A DNA stretch of 64,000 nt, from positions 38,839 to 102,838 of the forward strand of contig RQCP01000010.1 in NCBI GenBank assembly GCA_008668235.1, in the 5' to 3' direction. Below, in pieces: positions 16,764 through 25,189 of this stretch (its first letter is position 1; the number at the start of each line of letters is the position of its first letter). Position numbers and translations under genes: made by a program. This DNA comes from Collinsella aerofaciens (GTDB lineage: Bacteria > Actinomycetota > Coriobacteriia > Coriobacteriales > Coriobacteriaceae). Under the pieces are notes generated by a model, which worked only from the letters and a program-made list of their open reading frames with translations, was not told the DNA's origin and did not search any database.

Positions 16764-17621
16764 TTAGAGGTATTCAAGGAATCGAGCGGCGGCAAGCGAA
16801 ACGTCAGCCGTGCGATATATCGCGTTGATCTGCCGATGGGGATGCCCCTCGAGCGGGCGCACGGCAACATCGAACTGGCAGCGCCGCAAGATGAGCGCCG
16901 GAAGAATGCTCACGCCCAGACCGTCCTCGACCATAGCCATAATCGCATAATCATCCCAGGTCGACAGCTTAGAGCGCACCGCCAGGCCCGCGCGGCGAAA
17001 CAGCGGCGTAATCTCGTCGTCGCTACCGCGTTCCAGCAGAATAAACTGCTCGTTGGCCAAATCGGCAAGGGAAACGACCTCCGCGGTGGCAAGCGAGGAG
17101 TCCGCTGGCACCACGGCCATCAGCTCGTCTTGCACCAACGGCCGCGACGCCATGCCGGCGCCGCGTGGCTCGCGCGGAATAAAGCCCAGGTCGCAGCGAC
17201 CTTCCGCCACCCATTGCTCAATCTCGGAGTAATCACCCATCAGAAGCTCGTAATCGACATCCGGGTGATCAGCGCGAAACCGCGCGATCACCGACGGCAG
17301 TACATGGGTCGCCACACTCGAAAACGTACCGATACAGATCTTGCCGCGCATGAGCCCCCGCATTTCGTCCACGCATCGCTGCAAGCGGCCAAACTCTTCG
17401 CATAACGCCTCGACTGCCGGCATGACCTGCCGCCCGTCGGCAGAAAGCACCACGCCCTCGCGGCTGCGATCAAGCACCTTGAAACCCCAGTCTGCCTCAA
17501 GGTCGCCTACCATGCGACTCACGCCCGACTGCGAATAGCTCAGCCGCTCTGCAGCACGCGTAAAGCTGCCGGCACGCACCGTCTCGAGCAGCACCTGCAT
17601 CTTTTGGATATTGGTCTCCAC
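16764..17621 (-). CDS. LysR-family transcriptional regulator
   Basis: A 285-residue LysR protein. The winged helix (about residues 1-60) has LLETVRAGSFTRAAERLSYSQSGVSRMV, followed by the periplasmic-binding-protein-like sensor (CIGTFSSVATHVLPSVIARF onwards). The start GTG 17621 has AGGTGGGG about 8 nt upstream; a Met start at 17642 lies before that site. It is divergent from an EamA transporter gene, the usual arrangement when a LysR protein controls its neighbour. The effector is unknown. Confidence 0.9.
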   Translation of the reverse strand: METNIQKMQVLLETVRAGSFTRAAERLSYSQSGVSRMVGDLEADWGFKVLDRSREGVVLSADGRQVMPAVEALCEEFGRLQRCVDEMRGLMRGKICIGTFSSVATHVLPSVIARFRADHPDVDYELLMGDYSEIEQWVAEGRCDLGFIPREPRGAGMASRPLVQDELMAVVPADSSLATAEVVSLADLANEQFILLERGSDDEITPLFRRAGLAVRSKLSTWDDYAIMAMVEDGLGVSILPALILRRCQFDVAVRPLEGHPHRQINAIYRTADVSLAAARFLEYL

Positions 17622-17739
17622 GGCACGTCCCCACCTTTGCATGAGTATTTGTCATGTCATCCATGAATTATATTCGCTTTTCTTCTATAGCCCGCTACCC
17701 CATAGTGAATTTGCACGGATACAGAAGGGGCGGCAGTGC

Positions 17740-18654
17740 ATGAACAACAATGGATTGGTTACATACTTAGCAGCATTACTGTTGTTTGGCTCTAACGGCA
17801 TCATCGCCGCAGCTATCGCACTGCCGAGCTCCGACATTGTGCTCCTGCGTACGTTTTTGGGCGCCCTCTCGCTTGTCACCATCCTCACCATCACCCAACG
17901 CCATAAGTTGCAGGCGCTATCTCGTCCCCGCGAAGCCGCAGCCCTCCTTCTCTCGGGAGCCGCGCTGGGCGCCAGCTGGATTTTTCTGTTCCGCGCCTAC
18001 CAGACGATCGGCGTCGGCGTATCCTCGCTGCTGTACTACTGCGGCCCCATCATTGTCATGGCACTCTCCCCGCTCATCTTTGGCGAAAAGCTAACCGGCG
18101 GCAAAATCGCCGGCTTTATCGCCGTTGCTTGCGGCGCCTTCCTCATCGCGGCCCAAGGCCTCGGCGGCAATATGCCCATTGCAGGTATCGCTTGCGGAAT
18201 CGCCTCGGCATTTTGCTATGCGCTGATGGTCATCGCTAGCAAGGGTGCGCCACACATCGAAGGCCTCGAGAACTCCACGCTCCAGGTGAGCGCCGCCTTT
18301 GGGACCGCGCTGGTCCTTACGCTCATCACGCAGGGCGCTCCCTCATTCCTGTCCGCCGGCGTCGCCGCCAGTATTGATTGGCGCGCCGTCGTCATGCTCG
18401 GCGTCGTCAACACCGGCATCGGTTGCCTGCTCTACTTTAGTGCCGTCGCCAAGCTGCCCGTCCAGACCGTCGCGGTCGTCGGCTACCTTGAGCCGCTTTC
18501 GGCCGTCGTGTTCTCCGTTGCCCTTTTGGGCGAGACCATGACGCCCATCCGCCTCATGGGCGCCGCGTTGATCATCGGCGGCGCGATCTTTTGCGAAGTC
18601 GCCGGCAAACGCGCAGACACCAAAGCAAGCATCGCCCAGGCAGCACGTGCTTAA
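17740..18654 (+). CDS. EamA/DMT-family transporter
   Basis: A 304-residue membrane protein with ten predicted helices in two EamA repeats. The first holds GASWIFLFRAYQTIGVGVSSLLYYCGP; the second repeats the pattern in INWRAVV-like and GYLEPLSAVVFSVALLGE segments. Such proteins export amino acids, nucleosides or other metabolites. The start ATG 17740 follows GAAGGGGCGGC. It is divergent from a LysR gene that probably controls it. A related pair is at 53000-54927. Substrate unknown. Confidence 0.88.
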   Translation: MNNNGLVTYLAALLLFGSNGIIAAAIALPSSDIVLLRTFLGALSLVTILTITQRHKLQALSRPREAAALLLSGAALGASWIFLFRAYQTIGVGVSSLLYYCGPIIVMALSPLIFGEKLTGGKIAGFIAVACGAFLIAAQGLGGNMPIAGIACGIASAFCYALMVIASKGAPHIEGLENSTLQVSAAFGTALVLTLITQGAPSFLSAGVAASIDWRAVVMLGVVNTGIGCLLYFSAVAKLPVQTVAVVGYLEPLSAVVFSVALLGETMTPIRLMGAALIIGGAIFCEVAGKRADTKASIAQAARA

Positions 18655-18668
18655 AAGCCCCTCTTCAG

Positions 18669-18741
18669 TTTCAAAGCAGGGGCGCGTCCGCGGTTATCAC
18701 ATTGCAGCAAGCCATTCAGCGGATATGCCCCTGCTTTGAAA
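18669..18741 (+). repeat. 73-bp inverted repeat after the EamA gene
   Basis: TTTCAAAGCAGGGGC (18669-18683) and its exact complement GCCCCTGCTTTGAAA (18727-18741) flank a 43-bp loop. It follows the EamA stop by 14 bp and could end that transcript, although the T tract is short. Confidence 0.75.
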
Positions 18742-18758
18742 TGCTACCTGCGTACGTG

Positions 18759-18862
18759 AATAATCCCCAGATGGGGATTATTGTCTAAAACACCCCGATG
18801 TGCCAAACTGCTCTTATATGTATAAAGATGGCATAAAGGTTATCTGCCCTAGACAGATAACC
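18759..18862 (+). promoter_or_regulatory. Two leader hairpins upstream of kup
   Basis: AATAATCCCC/GGGGATTATT (18759-18782) and GGTTATCTG/CAGATAACC (18839-18862) are perfect stems with 4-nt and 6-nt loops. The second ends 8 nt before the kup ribosome site. They may control kup. I could not match them to a known riboswitch such as the c-di-AMP class. Confidence 0.5.
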
Positions 18863-18882
18863 GGATGTCTAAGGGAGTCCAC

Positions 18883-21111
18883 GTGGCACACAACAAACTG
18901 GAGGCAAACCTCCAAGACCAGCATGGACAGGGCGGGCATGGAGCCATTCCCCTCTCCGCTGGCATGCTGCTCGTAACGCTCGGCGTCGTCTACGGCGACA
19001 TCGGCACGAGCCCCATGTACACCATGAAATCAATCGTCGCCAACAACGGCGGCATCGGTACCGTCAGCGAGGACATGATCCTGGGCGCGCTTTCGCTCGT
19101 CATCTGGACCATGACGCTCGTGACCACGGTCAAGTATGTACTGATCGCCATGAAGGCCGACAACCACAACGAGGGCGGCATCTTCGCCCTGTTCAGCCTC
19201 GTACGCAAGGTGGCGCCGTGGCTGATTCTTCCCGCCATGATCGGCGGCGCGGCGCTGCTCGCCGACGGCATCCTCACCCCCGCGGTCACGGTCACCACGG
19301 CCATCGAGGGTTTGCGCACCATCGAGTGGGGCCATGCGCTTTTGGGTGACGGCCAGACCAACGTCATCATCATCACCATTATCATTATTTGCGGGCTGTT
19401 TGCCATGCAGCGCGCCGGTACCTCGTCAATCGGCAAGCTCTTCGGCCCGCTCATGACACTATGGTTCCTGTTCTTGGCAGGCGCCGGCCTGTTTAACATG
19501 CTCGGCAATCTGTCCATCCTACGCGCGCTCAACCCCATCCGCGGCATCATGTTCCTGTTCTCGCCCATCAACCACTCGGGCATCATGGTGCTCGGCTTTG
19601 TCTTCCTGTCGACGACCGGCGCCGAGGCGCTCTACTCGGACATGGGCCACGTGGGCAAGGCCAACATCTATGCATCCTGGCCGTTCGTAAAGGCCGCACT
19701 TATCCTTAACTATCTGGGTCAGGGCGCTTGGCTGCTCGCCAACAACTCCAATCCCCAGATGCTCGCAATGGACATCGTCAACCCGTTCTACATGATGCTT
19801 CCCGAGCCCCTGCGCCCCTTTGCCATCGTACTTTCGGCCGTGGCGGCCATCATTGCCTCGCAGGCGCTCATTACCGGCTCATTCTCGCTGGTATCCGAGG
19901 CAACGCGCCTCAACCTTATGCCGCACCTTCGCATCCACTACCCCAGCGACACCAAGGGCCAGCTCTATATTCCGCTCGTCAACAACATCATGTGGGTCGG
20001 CTGCATCTTCATCGTGCTGCTGTTCCAAAACTCCGAGCGCATGGAGAGCGCCTACGGCCTCGCCATTACCGTGACCATGCTCATGACCACGACGCTTTTG
20101 ACGAGCTACATCGCCGGCATCCTCAAGCACAAGCTGGGTGCCTGCGTCTTCGCCCTGCTCTTTGGTGCCATTGAGCTGTGCTTCTTCGCTTCGTGCCTCA
20201 CCATGTTCTTTGACGGCGGCTACGTCATGATCTTCCTGGCGGCACTGTTGTTCGGCCTTATGTATGTATGGCGTCGCGGCACTGCCATCGAGCGCACGCA
20301 GACGATTCTGCTGCCCGTCTCCAAGTACATCGACCAGCTCAATCGCCTGCGCAATGACGAGACCTATCCCGTGCTCGCCGACAATCTGGTGTTCCTCACC
20401 AACAGCCCCGATCCGCTCACACTCGACCGCGACGTGCTCTATTCCATCCTGGACAAACATCCCAAGCGCGCCAAGGCATACTGGTTCATCAACGTGCACG
20501 TTACCGACGAGCCCTATACGCACGAGTATTCCGTCGAGACCTTTGGCACGGACTTTTTGTTCCGCGTGCGCCTGGACTTGGGCTTTAAGGTCAACCAGCG
20601 CGTTAATGCCTACCTGCGCCAGATCGTTGGCGACCTGATGGCATCGGGTGAGTTGCCGCCGCAACATCACACCTACTCCATCTACGAGACACGCGGCAAC
20701 GTGGGCGACTTCCGTTTTTGTATGCTGCGCAAGATGCTTGCCCCCGAAACGGACATCAACCGCAATGACCACCGCGTGATGGCCATCAAGTACGCCGTCC
20801 GCCGCGCCTGCGGAAGCCCGGCACGCTGGTACGGTCTCGAGAACTCGGCCATCATCATTGAGTACGTACCGCTCTTTGCCCGCATGCGCCCGGCCGTCAA
20901 ACTTGTGCGCACCCAGGTGCCACTCGAGGTTCAGATCGAAGAGGCCGAGGAAATGGAGGTCGACATCTTCTCGGACGACTTGGTCAACGGCAACGAGGCC
21001 GGCAAGAGCATGAACGTCGATCCCACCGAGCTGCTCGAGAGCGTCGCCGATACGCCCGAACAGCAACTCGACGGACTCGAGAGCACCCAGTTCAACGACG
21101 CCAACTTCTAA
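18883..21111 (+). CDS. kup: Kup-family potassium uptake transporter
   Basis: A 742-residue transporter. The N-terminal family signature LGVVYGDIGTSPMYTMKSIV lies at about residues 31-50, followed by about twelve helices and a hydrophilic C-terminal region from about residue 470. It takes up K+ with protons. The C-terminus is extended and very acidic at the end (EEAEEMEVDIFSDD and beyond), longer than the roughly 620-residue E. coli Kup. GTG 18883 was preferred over ATG 18865 because AAGGGAG lies 5 nt upstream. It is monocistronic with a terminator at its end. Two hairpins in the leader may regulate it. Confidence 0.93.
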   Translation: MAHNKLEANLQDQHGQGGHGAIPLSAGMLLVTLGVVYGDIGTSPMYTMKSIVANNGGIGTVSEDMILGALSLVIWTMTLVTTVKYVLIAMKADNHNEGGIFALFSLVRKVAPWLILPAMIGGAALLADGILTPAVTVTTAIEGLRTIEWGHALLGDGQTNVIIITIIIICGLFAMQRAGTSSIGKLFGPLMTLWFLFLAGAGLFNMLGNLSILRALNPIRGIMFLFSPINHSGIMVLGFVFLSTTGAEALYSDMGHVGKANIYASWPFVKAALILNYLGQGAWLLANNSNPQMLAMDIVNPFYMMLPEPLRPFAIVLSAVAAIIASQALITGSFSLVSEATRLNLMPHLRIHYPSDTKGQLYIPLVNNIMWVGCIFIVLLFQNSERMESAYGLAITVTMLMTTTLLTSYIAGILKHKLGACVFALLFGAIELCFFASCLTMFFDGGYVMIFLAALLFGLMYVWRRGTAIERTQTILLPVSKYIDQLNRLRNDETYPVLADNLVFLTNSPDPLTLDRDVLYSILDKHPKRAKAYWFINVHVTDEPYTHEYSVETFGTDFLFRVRLDLGFKVNQRVNAYLRQIVGDLMASGELPPQHHTYSIYETRGNVGDFRFCMLRKMLAPETDINRNDHRVMAIKYAVRRACGSPARWYGLENSAIIIEYVPLFARMRPAVKLVRTQVPLEVQIEEAEEMEVDIFSDDLVNGNEAGKSMNVDPTELLESVADTPEQQLDGLESTQFNDANF

Positions 21112-21133
21112 CACGCCACCAGCCATTGACGAC

Positions 21134-21171
21134 AACGGCCTCGCATCTCATAAGAGGTGCGAGGCCGTTTT
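21134..21171. terminator. Terminator between kup and the bile salt hydrolase gene
   Basis: AACGGCCTCGCATCT pairs with AGAGGTGCGAGGCCGTT (one bulge), then TTT. The flanking genes converge, so it may act on both. Confidence 0.8.
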
Positions 21172-21192
21172 ATGTCGCAACGGACCAGTGAG

Positions 21193-22158
21193 CTACGAAC
21201 GGCGCGGCTCGGGAACCACGAGCCTATCGGGGCTCGCGCCCTCGGCATCCATCAGGCTCACGTAGCGAATCGACGGATCCCCATACATCGCGTAGTAATA
21301 ATTGCCCGTGCGCGCGCTAAAGCATCCGGTGTAGATAGTCTTCTCGAACTTGCCATCGCCCATCCTGGACGCTCCCTCGATCATCACCACGCCCTCGAGC
21401 GAGCGGAACATGCGAACGACGTTTTCGGTCTCGCTCTCCTTTTGCGGATAATTGGCATTGAGGTACGCCGCCTTTACAAAACGGCTCGGCGAATAGCAGT
21501 CACCCGGAATACCGCGCATGCCGGCACCGGCTCCATAGGGCTTGAGCTCGGCGCCACGCCATGTCGCCGTCTGCGGAAAATCGCTTGTGGCGGTGATATA
21601 GGTGCGGAGGTTTTCCATGTGCCACGGGAAGGTCGGCTGGTTGGCAAGGGTGTCGACCGGATCGTCGTACACATACAGGCCGTCAGCCATCATCTCGACC
21701 ACGATGCTGCGCTGGCTGTCGCCGATAATCCAATGGAGCAGCGACACGCCCAGTCCCTCTCCTGCAGATTTGGCAACAATCACCGTGTCGCGCAGCGCGG
21801 CCTCGACCTCATCGACCGTCGAGAACGTCGCTGCCACCCACAGGGGAAACTCATAGGCCGCGATATTGGTCTTTCCATCAACCGGCCCCTCGGCATACTC
21901 GGCATAACCCGGGAAATTGAGGCCCGCTACGGCGAGGCCCGCATCGTTGCCGCAATCGAAGAACATAGGGTAGTTCTTGTAATCGATGCACATACCGATC
22001 ACTGCGTGCGCCGCTGTCGCGTCGTCGATAAACGAATACGGAATGTGAAACCCGCGCGGCATCACGCGAACCTGTTGGCCGTAGTCAAAGCTCCAGTCGA
22101 GATTGCGGCCCAGATACATGTGGCCAGAATTATCGGTAAATCGAATACTCGTACACAT
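21193..22158 (-). CDS. bsh: Choloylglycine hydrolase family protein (bile salt hydrolase)
   Basis: A 321-residue Ntn hydrolase. After removal of the initiator Met, Cys2 becomes the nucleophile. The catalytic set is complete at the expected positions: Cys2, Arg18 and Asp21 (GRNLDW), Asn173 (LANQPTF) and Arg226 (SPSRFV), with Asn81 in LNFPGY. The family splits amide bonds in glyco- and tauro-conjugated bile acids or in penicillin V; gut actinobacterial members are mostly bile salt hydrolases. ATG 22158 has AGGAGG 5 nt upstream; an in-frame start at 22221 would block Cys exposure. It is cytoplasmic (no signal peptide) and monocistronic. Penicillin acylase activity cannot be excluded. Confidence 0.92.
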   Translation of the reverse strand: MCTSIRFTDNSGHMYLGRNLDWSFDYGQQVRVMPRGFHIPYSFIDDATAAHAVIGMCIDYKNYPMFFDCGNDAGLAVAGLNFPGYAEYAEGPVDGKTNIAAYEFPLWVAATFSTVDEVEAALRDTVIVAKSAGEGLGVSLLHWIIGDSQRSIVVEMMADGLYVYDDPVDTLANQPTFPWHMENLRTYITATSDFPQTATWRGAELKPYGAGAGMRGIPGDCYSPSRFVKAAYLNANYPQKESETENVVRMFRSLEGVVMIEGASRMGDGKFEKTIYTGCFSARTGNYYYAMYGDPSIRYVSLMDAEGASPDRLVVPEPRRS

Positions 22159-22220
22159 AGCGCCTCCTAGCTTTACGTTCTTGCTAATTTCATTGTCTCC
22201 AAACAAAGGGGCGCTAAACA

Positions 22221-22258
22221 AAAAAGCCCGGACATGACAACAATGTCACGCCCGGACT
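22221..22258 (-). terminator. Terminator downstream of the second deformylase-like gene
   Basis: On the minus strand GTCCGGGCGTGACA pairs with TGTCATGTCCGGGC over 14 positions (with wobble) and is followed by six T. It separates this transcript from the bile salt hydrolase gene. Confidence 0.8.
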
Positions 22259-22300
22259 ATTCAAGCTGGATAAACTCAACCAAGTTAACCCCACAGGTCG

Positions 22301-22407
22301 TCTAAGGGGTCAAAGTGCCGCAGATTGCCACGAAAGAGGAGCGCCGCGTACTAACGGTACGCAAGCGACGATTGAGCGGCAAGGTGCGGTGCTTTGATCC
22401 CCTTAGA
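22301..22407 (-). repeat. 107-bp quasi-palindrome overlapping a stop codon
   Basis: The arms TCTAAGGGGTCAAAGTGCCGCA (22301-22322) and TGCGGTGCTTTGATCCCCTTAGA (22385-22407) pair with two irregularities. Inside are a second level (TTGCC/GGCAA) and a tip hairpin (GCGTAC/GTACGC). The TAA of the deformylase-like gene (22403-22405) lies in the arm. Confidence 0.75.
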
Positions 22408-22822
22408 CCAACTTGCCAAGACAGTGATCAATCATATGCTGGATCATTTGTGCCTCAAAGCCCGCGTAGTCGCGGCGGCACTCCTTCATCTTGCCGTCGA
22501 CGATCCGGTCAAAGGCAACCTTGCACTTGATGTAGCGCGTGGACTTGGTGACCTCCTCGTGCGTCAGGCAGCTCTCCTCCATCTTGCTGGCACCCAGGCC
22601 AAATACCAGACGGGGGTTGTAGAGCACATGGGGCTCGCCGGCGTCGTCCAGATAGACGCAGACCTTCTTGGTGACGCCGATCTGGTTGGCGGCAAGGCAG
22701 CCGGCATCGTCGAGCGACTTGATGGTATCGATCAGGTCCTGTGCCACCGACTCGTCCTCGACGGTCGCGACCTCGCAACGCTGGGACAGAATAGCCTCGT
22801 CGTGGCAGAGCTCTTTAATCAT
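22403..22822 (-). CDS. Peptide deformylase-like protein lacking the catalytic glutamate
   Basis: A 139-residue member of the deformylase family. Motif 1 keeps the glutamine (CLAANQIG, Gln47) and motif 2 the metal cysteine (EESCLT, Cys85). Motif 3 reads QHMIDH, with Met130 in place of the catalytic Glu of HEXDH, while both metal histidines (129 and 133) remain. Normal deformylase chemistry should be lost, though metal binding may persist. It mirrors the paralogue at 14471-14881, which keeps Glu but lost Gln. ATG 22822 has GGAGG 6 nt upstream. The role is unknown; a binding protein or another amide hydrolase is possible. Confidence 0.82.
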   Translation of the reverse strand: MIKELCHDEAILSQRCEVATVEDESVAQDLIDTIKSLDDAGCLAANQIGVTKKVCVYLDDAGEPHVLYNPRLVFGLGASKMEESCLTHEEVTKSTRYIKCKVAFDRIVDGKMKECRRDYAGFEAQMIQHMIDHCLGKLV

Positions 22823-23015
22823 ACGTTCCTCCATAGGGGTCGTTGTAACTGCTTAAGTATACGGTACCCACACATTTTCATGCGAAAAATACCGTCCGTC
22901 TGCTACAAAGCGCCGAACATCAACATGCGAGGAACAACAGCGTCGTAAAGGGGCTATAGTGGGTGAGTTCGTGTCAATCGGCCTAAACTCGGGGCCGAAC
23001 AAGGAAAGGGTATGC

Positions 23016-24326
23016 ATGGACGAACTATTTCACGTCAGCGAGCGCAAGTCCACAATCGGGACCGAACTCCGCGCTGGACTGACAACATTCCTGGCGATGG
23101 CCTACATCATCGCCGTCAACCCCGCGGTGCTCTCGGGCGCTGGCATCGATGCGGGAGCGCTCGCCTGCGCCACCTGCCTGGGCGCCGGCATCATGACCAT
23201 CTGCATGGGCATCTTCGCCAACCGCCCGCTCGCCTGCGCGTCGGGCTTAGGCGTCAACGCGATGATCGCCGGAATCACCACCACCGTCTGCGGCGGTGAC
23301 TGGCACGTGGCCATGAGCGTCATCTTCCTTGAGGGCGTCGTCATCTTGCTGCTCGTGCTTTGTGGCCTGCGCGAGGCCATCATGGACGCCATCCCGGTTG
23401 TCCTGCGTCACGCCATCTCGGTGGGTCTGGGCCTGTTCATCGCCATGATTGGCCTGTGCGATGCCGGCATTATCACCGCTGGCGCCGGTACACTCGTCGG
23501 TCTGGGCGACATCACCTCCCCCACCTTCATCGTCGGCATCATCTCCATCCTGGTGACAGTCGCCCTCGCCTGCCGCAACGTCCCCGGCTCGCTGCTCATC
23601 GGCATCGTCGTCGCCGTCATCGCCGGTATCCCCCTAGGTGTGACCCAGGCTCCGACCGGTATCATCGCCCCGCTCGACTTCTCGAGCATCGGTGGCCCCA
23701 TCGCCGACGCCGGCGGCGTGCCTGCCATCGTCAAGGTCCTTACCGACCCCGCGCTCCTCGTCATCTCGTTCTCGCTGCTCATGAGTGACTTCTTCGACAC
23801 CATGGGCACCGCGATGGCCGTGGCCAAGCAGGGCGAGTTCCTCACCGACGACGGCAACGTCGAGAATATCAAGGAGATTCTGATCGTCGACTCCGCCGCC
23901 GCTGCTGTGGGCGGTTTCATGGGCGTCTCCTCCATCACCACTTTCGTCGAGTCCACCTCTGGCGCTGCCGACGGTGGCCGCACGGGCCTCACCTCCGTCA
24001 CCACCGGCGTGCTGTTCATTCTCGCCGCGTTCTTCTCCCCCATCGTCACCATCGTTTCCAGCGCCGCCACCTGCGGTGCTCTGGTCTACGTCGGTTACCT
24101 CATGATGAGCGAAGCCTCCGAGATCGACTGGTCCGACGTGTCGCAGGGTTTCCCGGCGTTCATGATCGTCGCCGGCGTGCCCTTCACCTACTCCATCTCT
24201 GCCGGCATTGGCCTGGGCTTTATCGCCTACGTGATCGTCGCGCTCTTTAAGGGCGAGGCCTCCAAGATCAAGCCGCTCATGTGGATCGCAGCCCTTGCCT
24301 TCCTCGTCTACTTCTTCGTGGCGTAA
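23016..24326 (+). CDS. AzgA-type purine (adenine/guanine/hypoxanthine) permease
   Basis: A 436-residue NCS2 transporter of the AzgA/PbuG branch, with about 13 helices. Signature blocks are TELRAGLTTFLAMAYIIAVN, PLACASGLGVNAMIAG, FFDTMGTAMAVAKQG and GVSSITTFVESTSG. It imports nucleobases with protons. ATG 23016 follows GGAAAGGG; an in-frame start at 22959 is less likely. No purine riboswitch consensus was found in the 193-bp leader. It ends at a strong terminator and is monocistronic. Confidence 0.92.
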   Translation: MDELFHVSERKSTIGTELRAGLTTFLAMAYIIAVNPAVLSGAGIDAGALACATCLGAGIMTICMGIFANRPLACASGLGVNAMIAGITTTVCGGDWHVAMSVIFLEGVVILLLVLCGLREAIMDAIPVVLRHAISVGLGLFIAMIGLCDAGIITAGAGTLVGLGDITSPTFIVGIISILVTVALACRNVPGSLLIGIVVAVIAGIPLGVTQAPTGIIAPLDFSSIGGPIADAGGVPAIVKVLTDPALLVISFSLLMSDFFDTMGTAMAVAKQGEFLTDDGNVENIKEILIVDSAAAAVGGFMGVSSITTFVESTSGAADGGRTGLTSVTTGVLFILAAFFSPIVTIVSSAATCGALVYVGYLMMSEASEIDWSDVSQGFPAFMIVAGVPFTYSISAGIGLGFIAYVIVALFKGEASKIKPLMWIAALAFLVYFFVA

Positions 24327-24353
24327 CGGCATAGTCTGCTAAAGCAGAACATC

Positions 24354-24394
24354 AAGGCGCGGAGTCGCATCGAGCGGCTCCGCGCCTTTCTTTT
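24354..24394 (+). terminator. Terminator of the purine permease gene
   Basis: AAGGCGCGGAG and CTCCGCGCCTT pair perfectly around a 13-nt loop, followed by TCTTTT. Confidence 0.9.
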
Positions 24395-24463
24395 AGCGTC
24401 TGCCCCCGCGCCAGCGTGCGACAATTGAGGCTGTCAATATCACAACACCGAGAGAAGCCTGCC

Positions 24464-25129
24464 TTGGAAGCGCATCATAAGCAGATAACCGTTTACTCAG
24501 AGTGTGCGGAAGGCGCGCCCGTCATCTACCTCCCCGTGGTTATGGGCGACGGTAGTGAAGTCTACGAGCGCTGCCGAGAGCTCGACTGCCCGCCATTCAC
24601 CCTTGTCGCCATTGGAGGGCTCGATTGGAATCGCGAGCTTAGCCCCTGGGAATGTGAGGGAACTATACGAGATGCCGAGCCCTTTGGTGGACAGGCTGCT
24701 GGTTTTCTTGACGAGTTGTTGAAGCAGATAATCCCAGAGGCCGAATCATCACTTCCCTGCCCGCCCACCTGGCGCGGCATTGCCGGCTACTCGTTGGCGG
24801 GTCTTTTTTCACTGTGGGCACTTTGGCAAACAGATGTCTTTGAGCGCGCGGCAAGTGCATCGGGGTCGCTGTGGTTCCCCGGCTTTATCGACTACGCGCG
24901 CGAGCGCACGATGACAGCCACGCCCGACGCCGCCTATCTGTCGCTCGGTAAAAAGGAAACCAAGACGCCCAACCGCATGATGCGGCACGTACTCGACGAT
25001 ACGCGTGCGATGGAAGAGCTGTTTATCGAGCGCGACATTCCAACAACACTGGAGCTCAACCCCGGCAATCACTTTGCCCAAACTGACCTGCGCATGGCGC
25101 GCGGCATCCACTGGATACTGACGCATTAA
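24464..25129 (+). CDS. Alpha/beta hydrolase, esterase-D/IroE-like
   Basis: A small alpha/beta hydrolase of about 221 residues. The nucleophile elbow is GYSLAG (Ser), followed by ASASGSLWFPGF, and the catalytic His is in NPGNHFAQ near the C-terminus. Relatives are serine esterases that act on small acyl esters, siderophore esters or S-formylglutathione. There is no signal peptide, so it is cytoplasmic. The start is uncertain: TTG 24464 fits the family's beginning, and GTG 24416 in the same frame would add 16 residues. It is a single-gene unit with a bidirectional terminator at its end. Confidence 0.75.
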   Translation: MEAHHKQITVYSECAEGAPVIYLPVVMGDGSEVYERCRELDCPPFTLVAIGGLDWNRELSPWECEGTIRDAEPFGGQAAGFLDELLKQIIPEAESSLPCPPTWRGIAGYSLAGLFSLWALWQTDVFERAASASGSLWFPGFIDYARERTMTATPDAAYLSLGKKETKTPNRMMRHVLDDTRAMEELFIERDIPTTLELNPGNHFAQTDLRMARGIHWILTH

Positions 25130-25170
25130 AAATGGCGTCCACGCGTACATACGCATGGACGCCATTTTTA
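25128..25170. terminator. Bidirectional terminator between convergent genes
   Basis: AAAAATGGCGTCCA and TGGACGCCATTTTT pair perfectly, with A and T tracts on opposite sides. Confidence 0.9.
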
Positions 25171-25189
25171 ATTTGGCTGAACGCAGCTA

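Noticed and set aside
18655..18882. c-di-AMP riboswitch upstream of kup
   Set aside because: Two hairpins are present but the conserved ydaO-type core sequences are not.
19879..21135. A 418-codon open frame antisense to kup
   Set aside because: It is a shadow of a high-GC gene with no family resemblance and no ribosome site. Similar antisense frames (such as 5963-6847, 9776-10882 and 35930-37267) were left out for the same reason.
22823..23015. Purine riboswitch upstream of the purine permease
   Set aside because: The conserved loop bases of the purine aptamer are not present.
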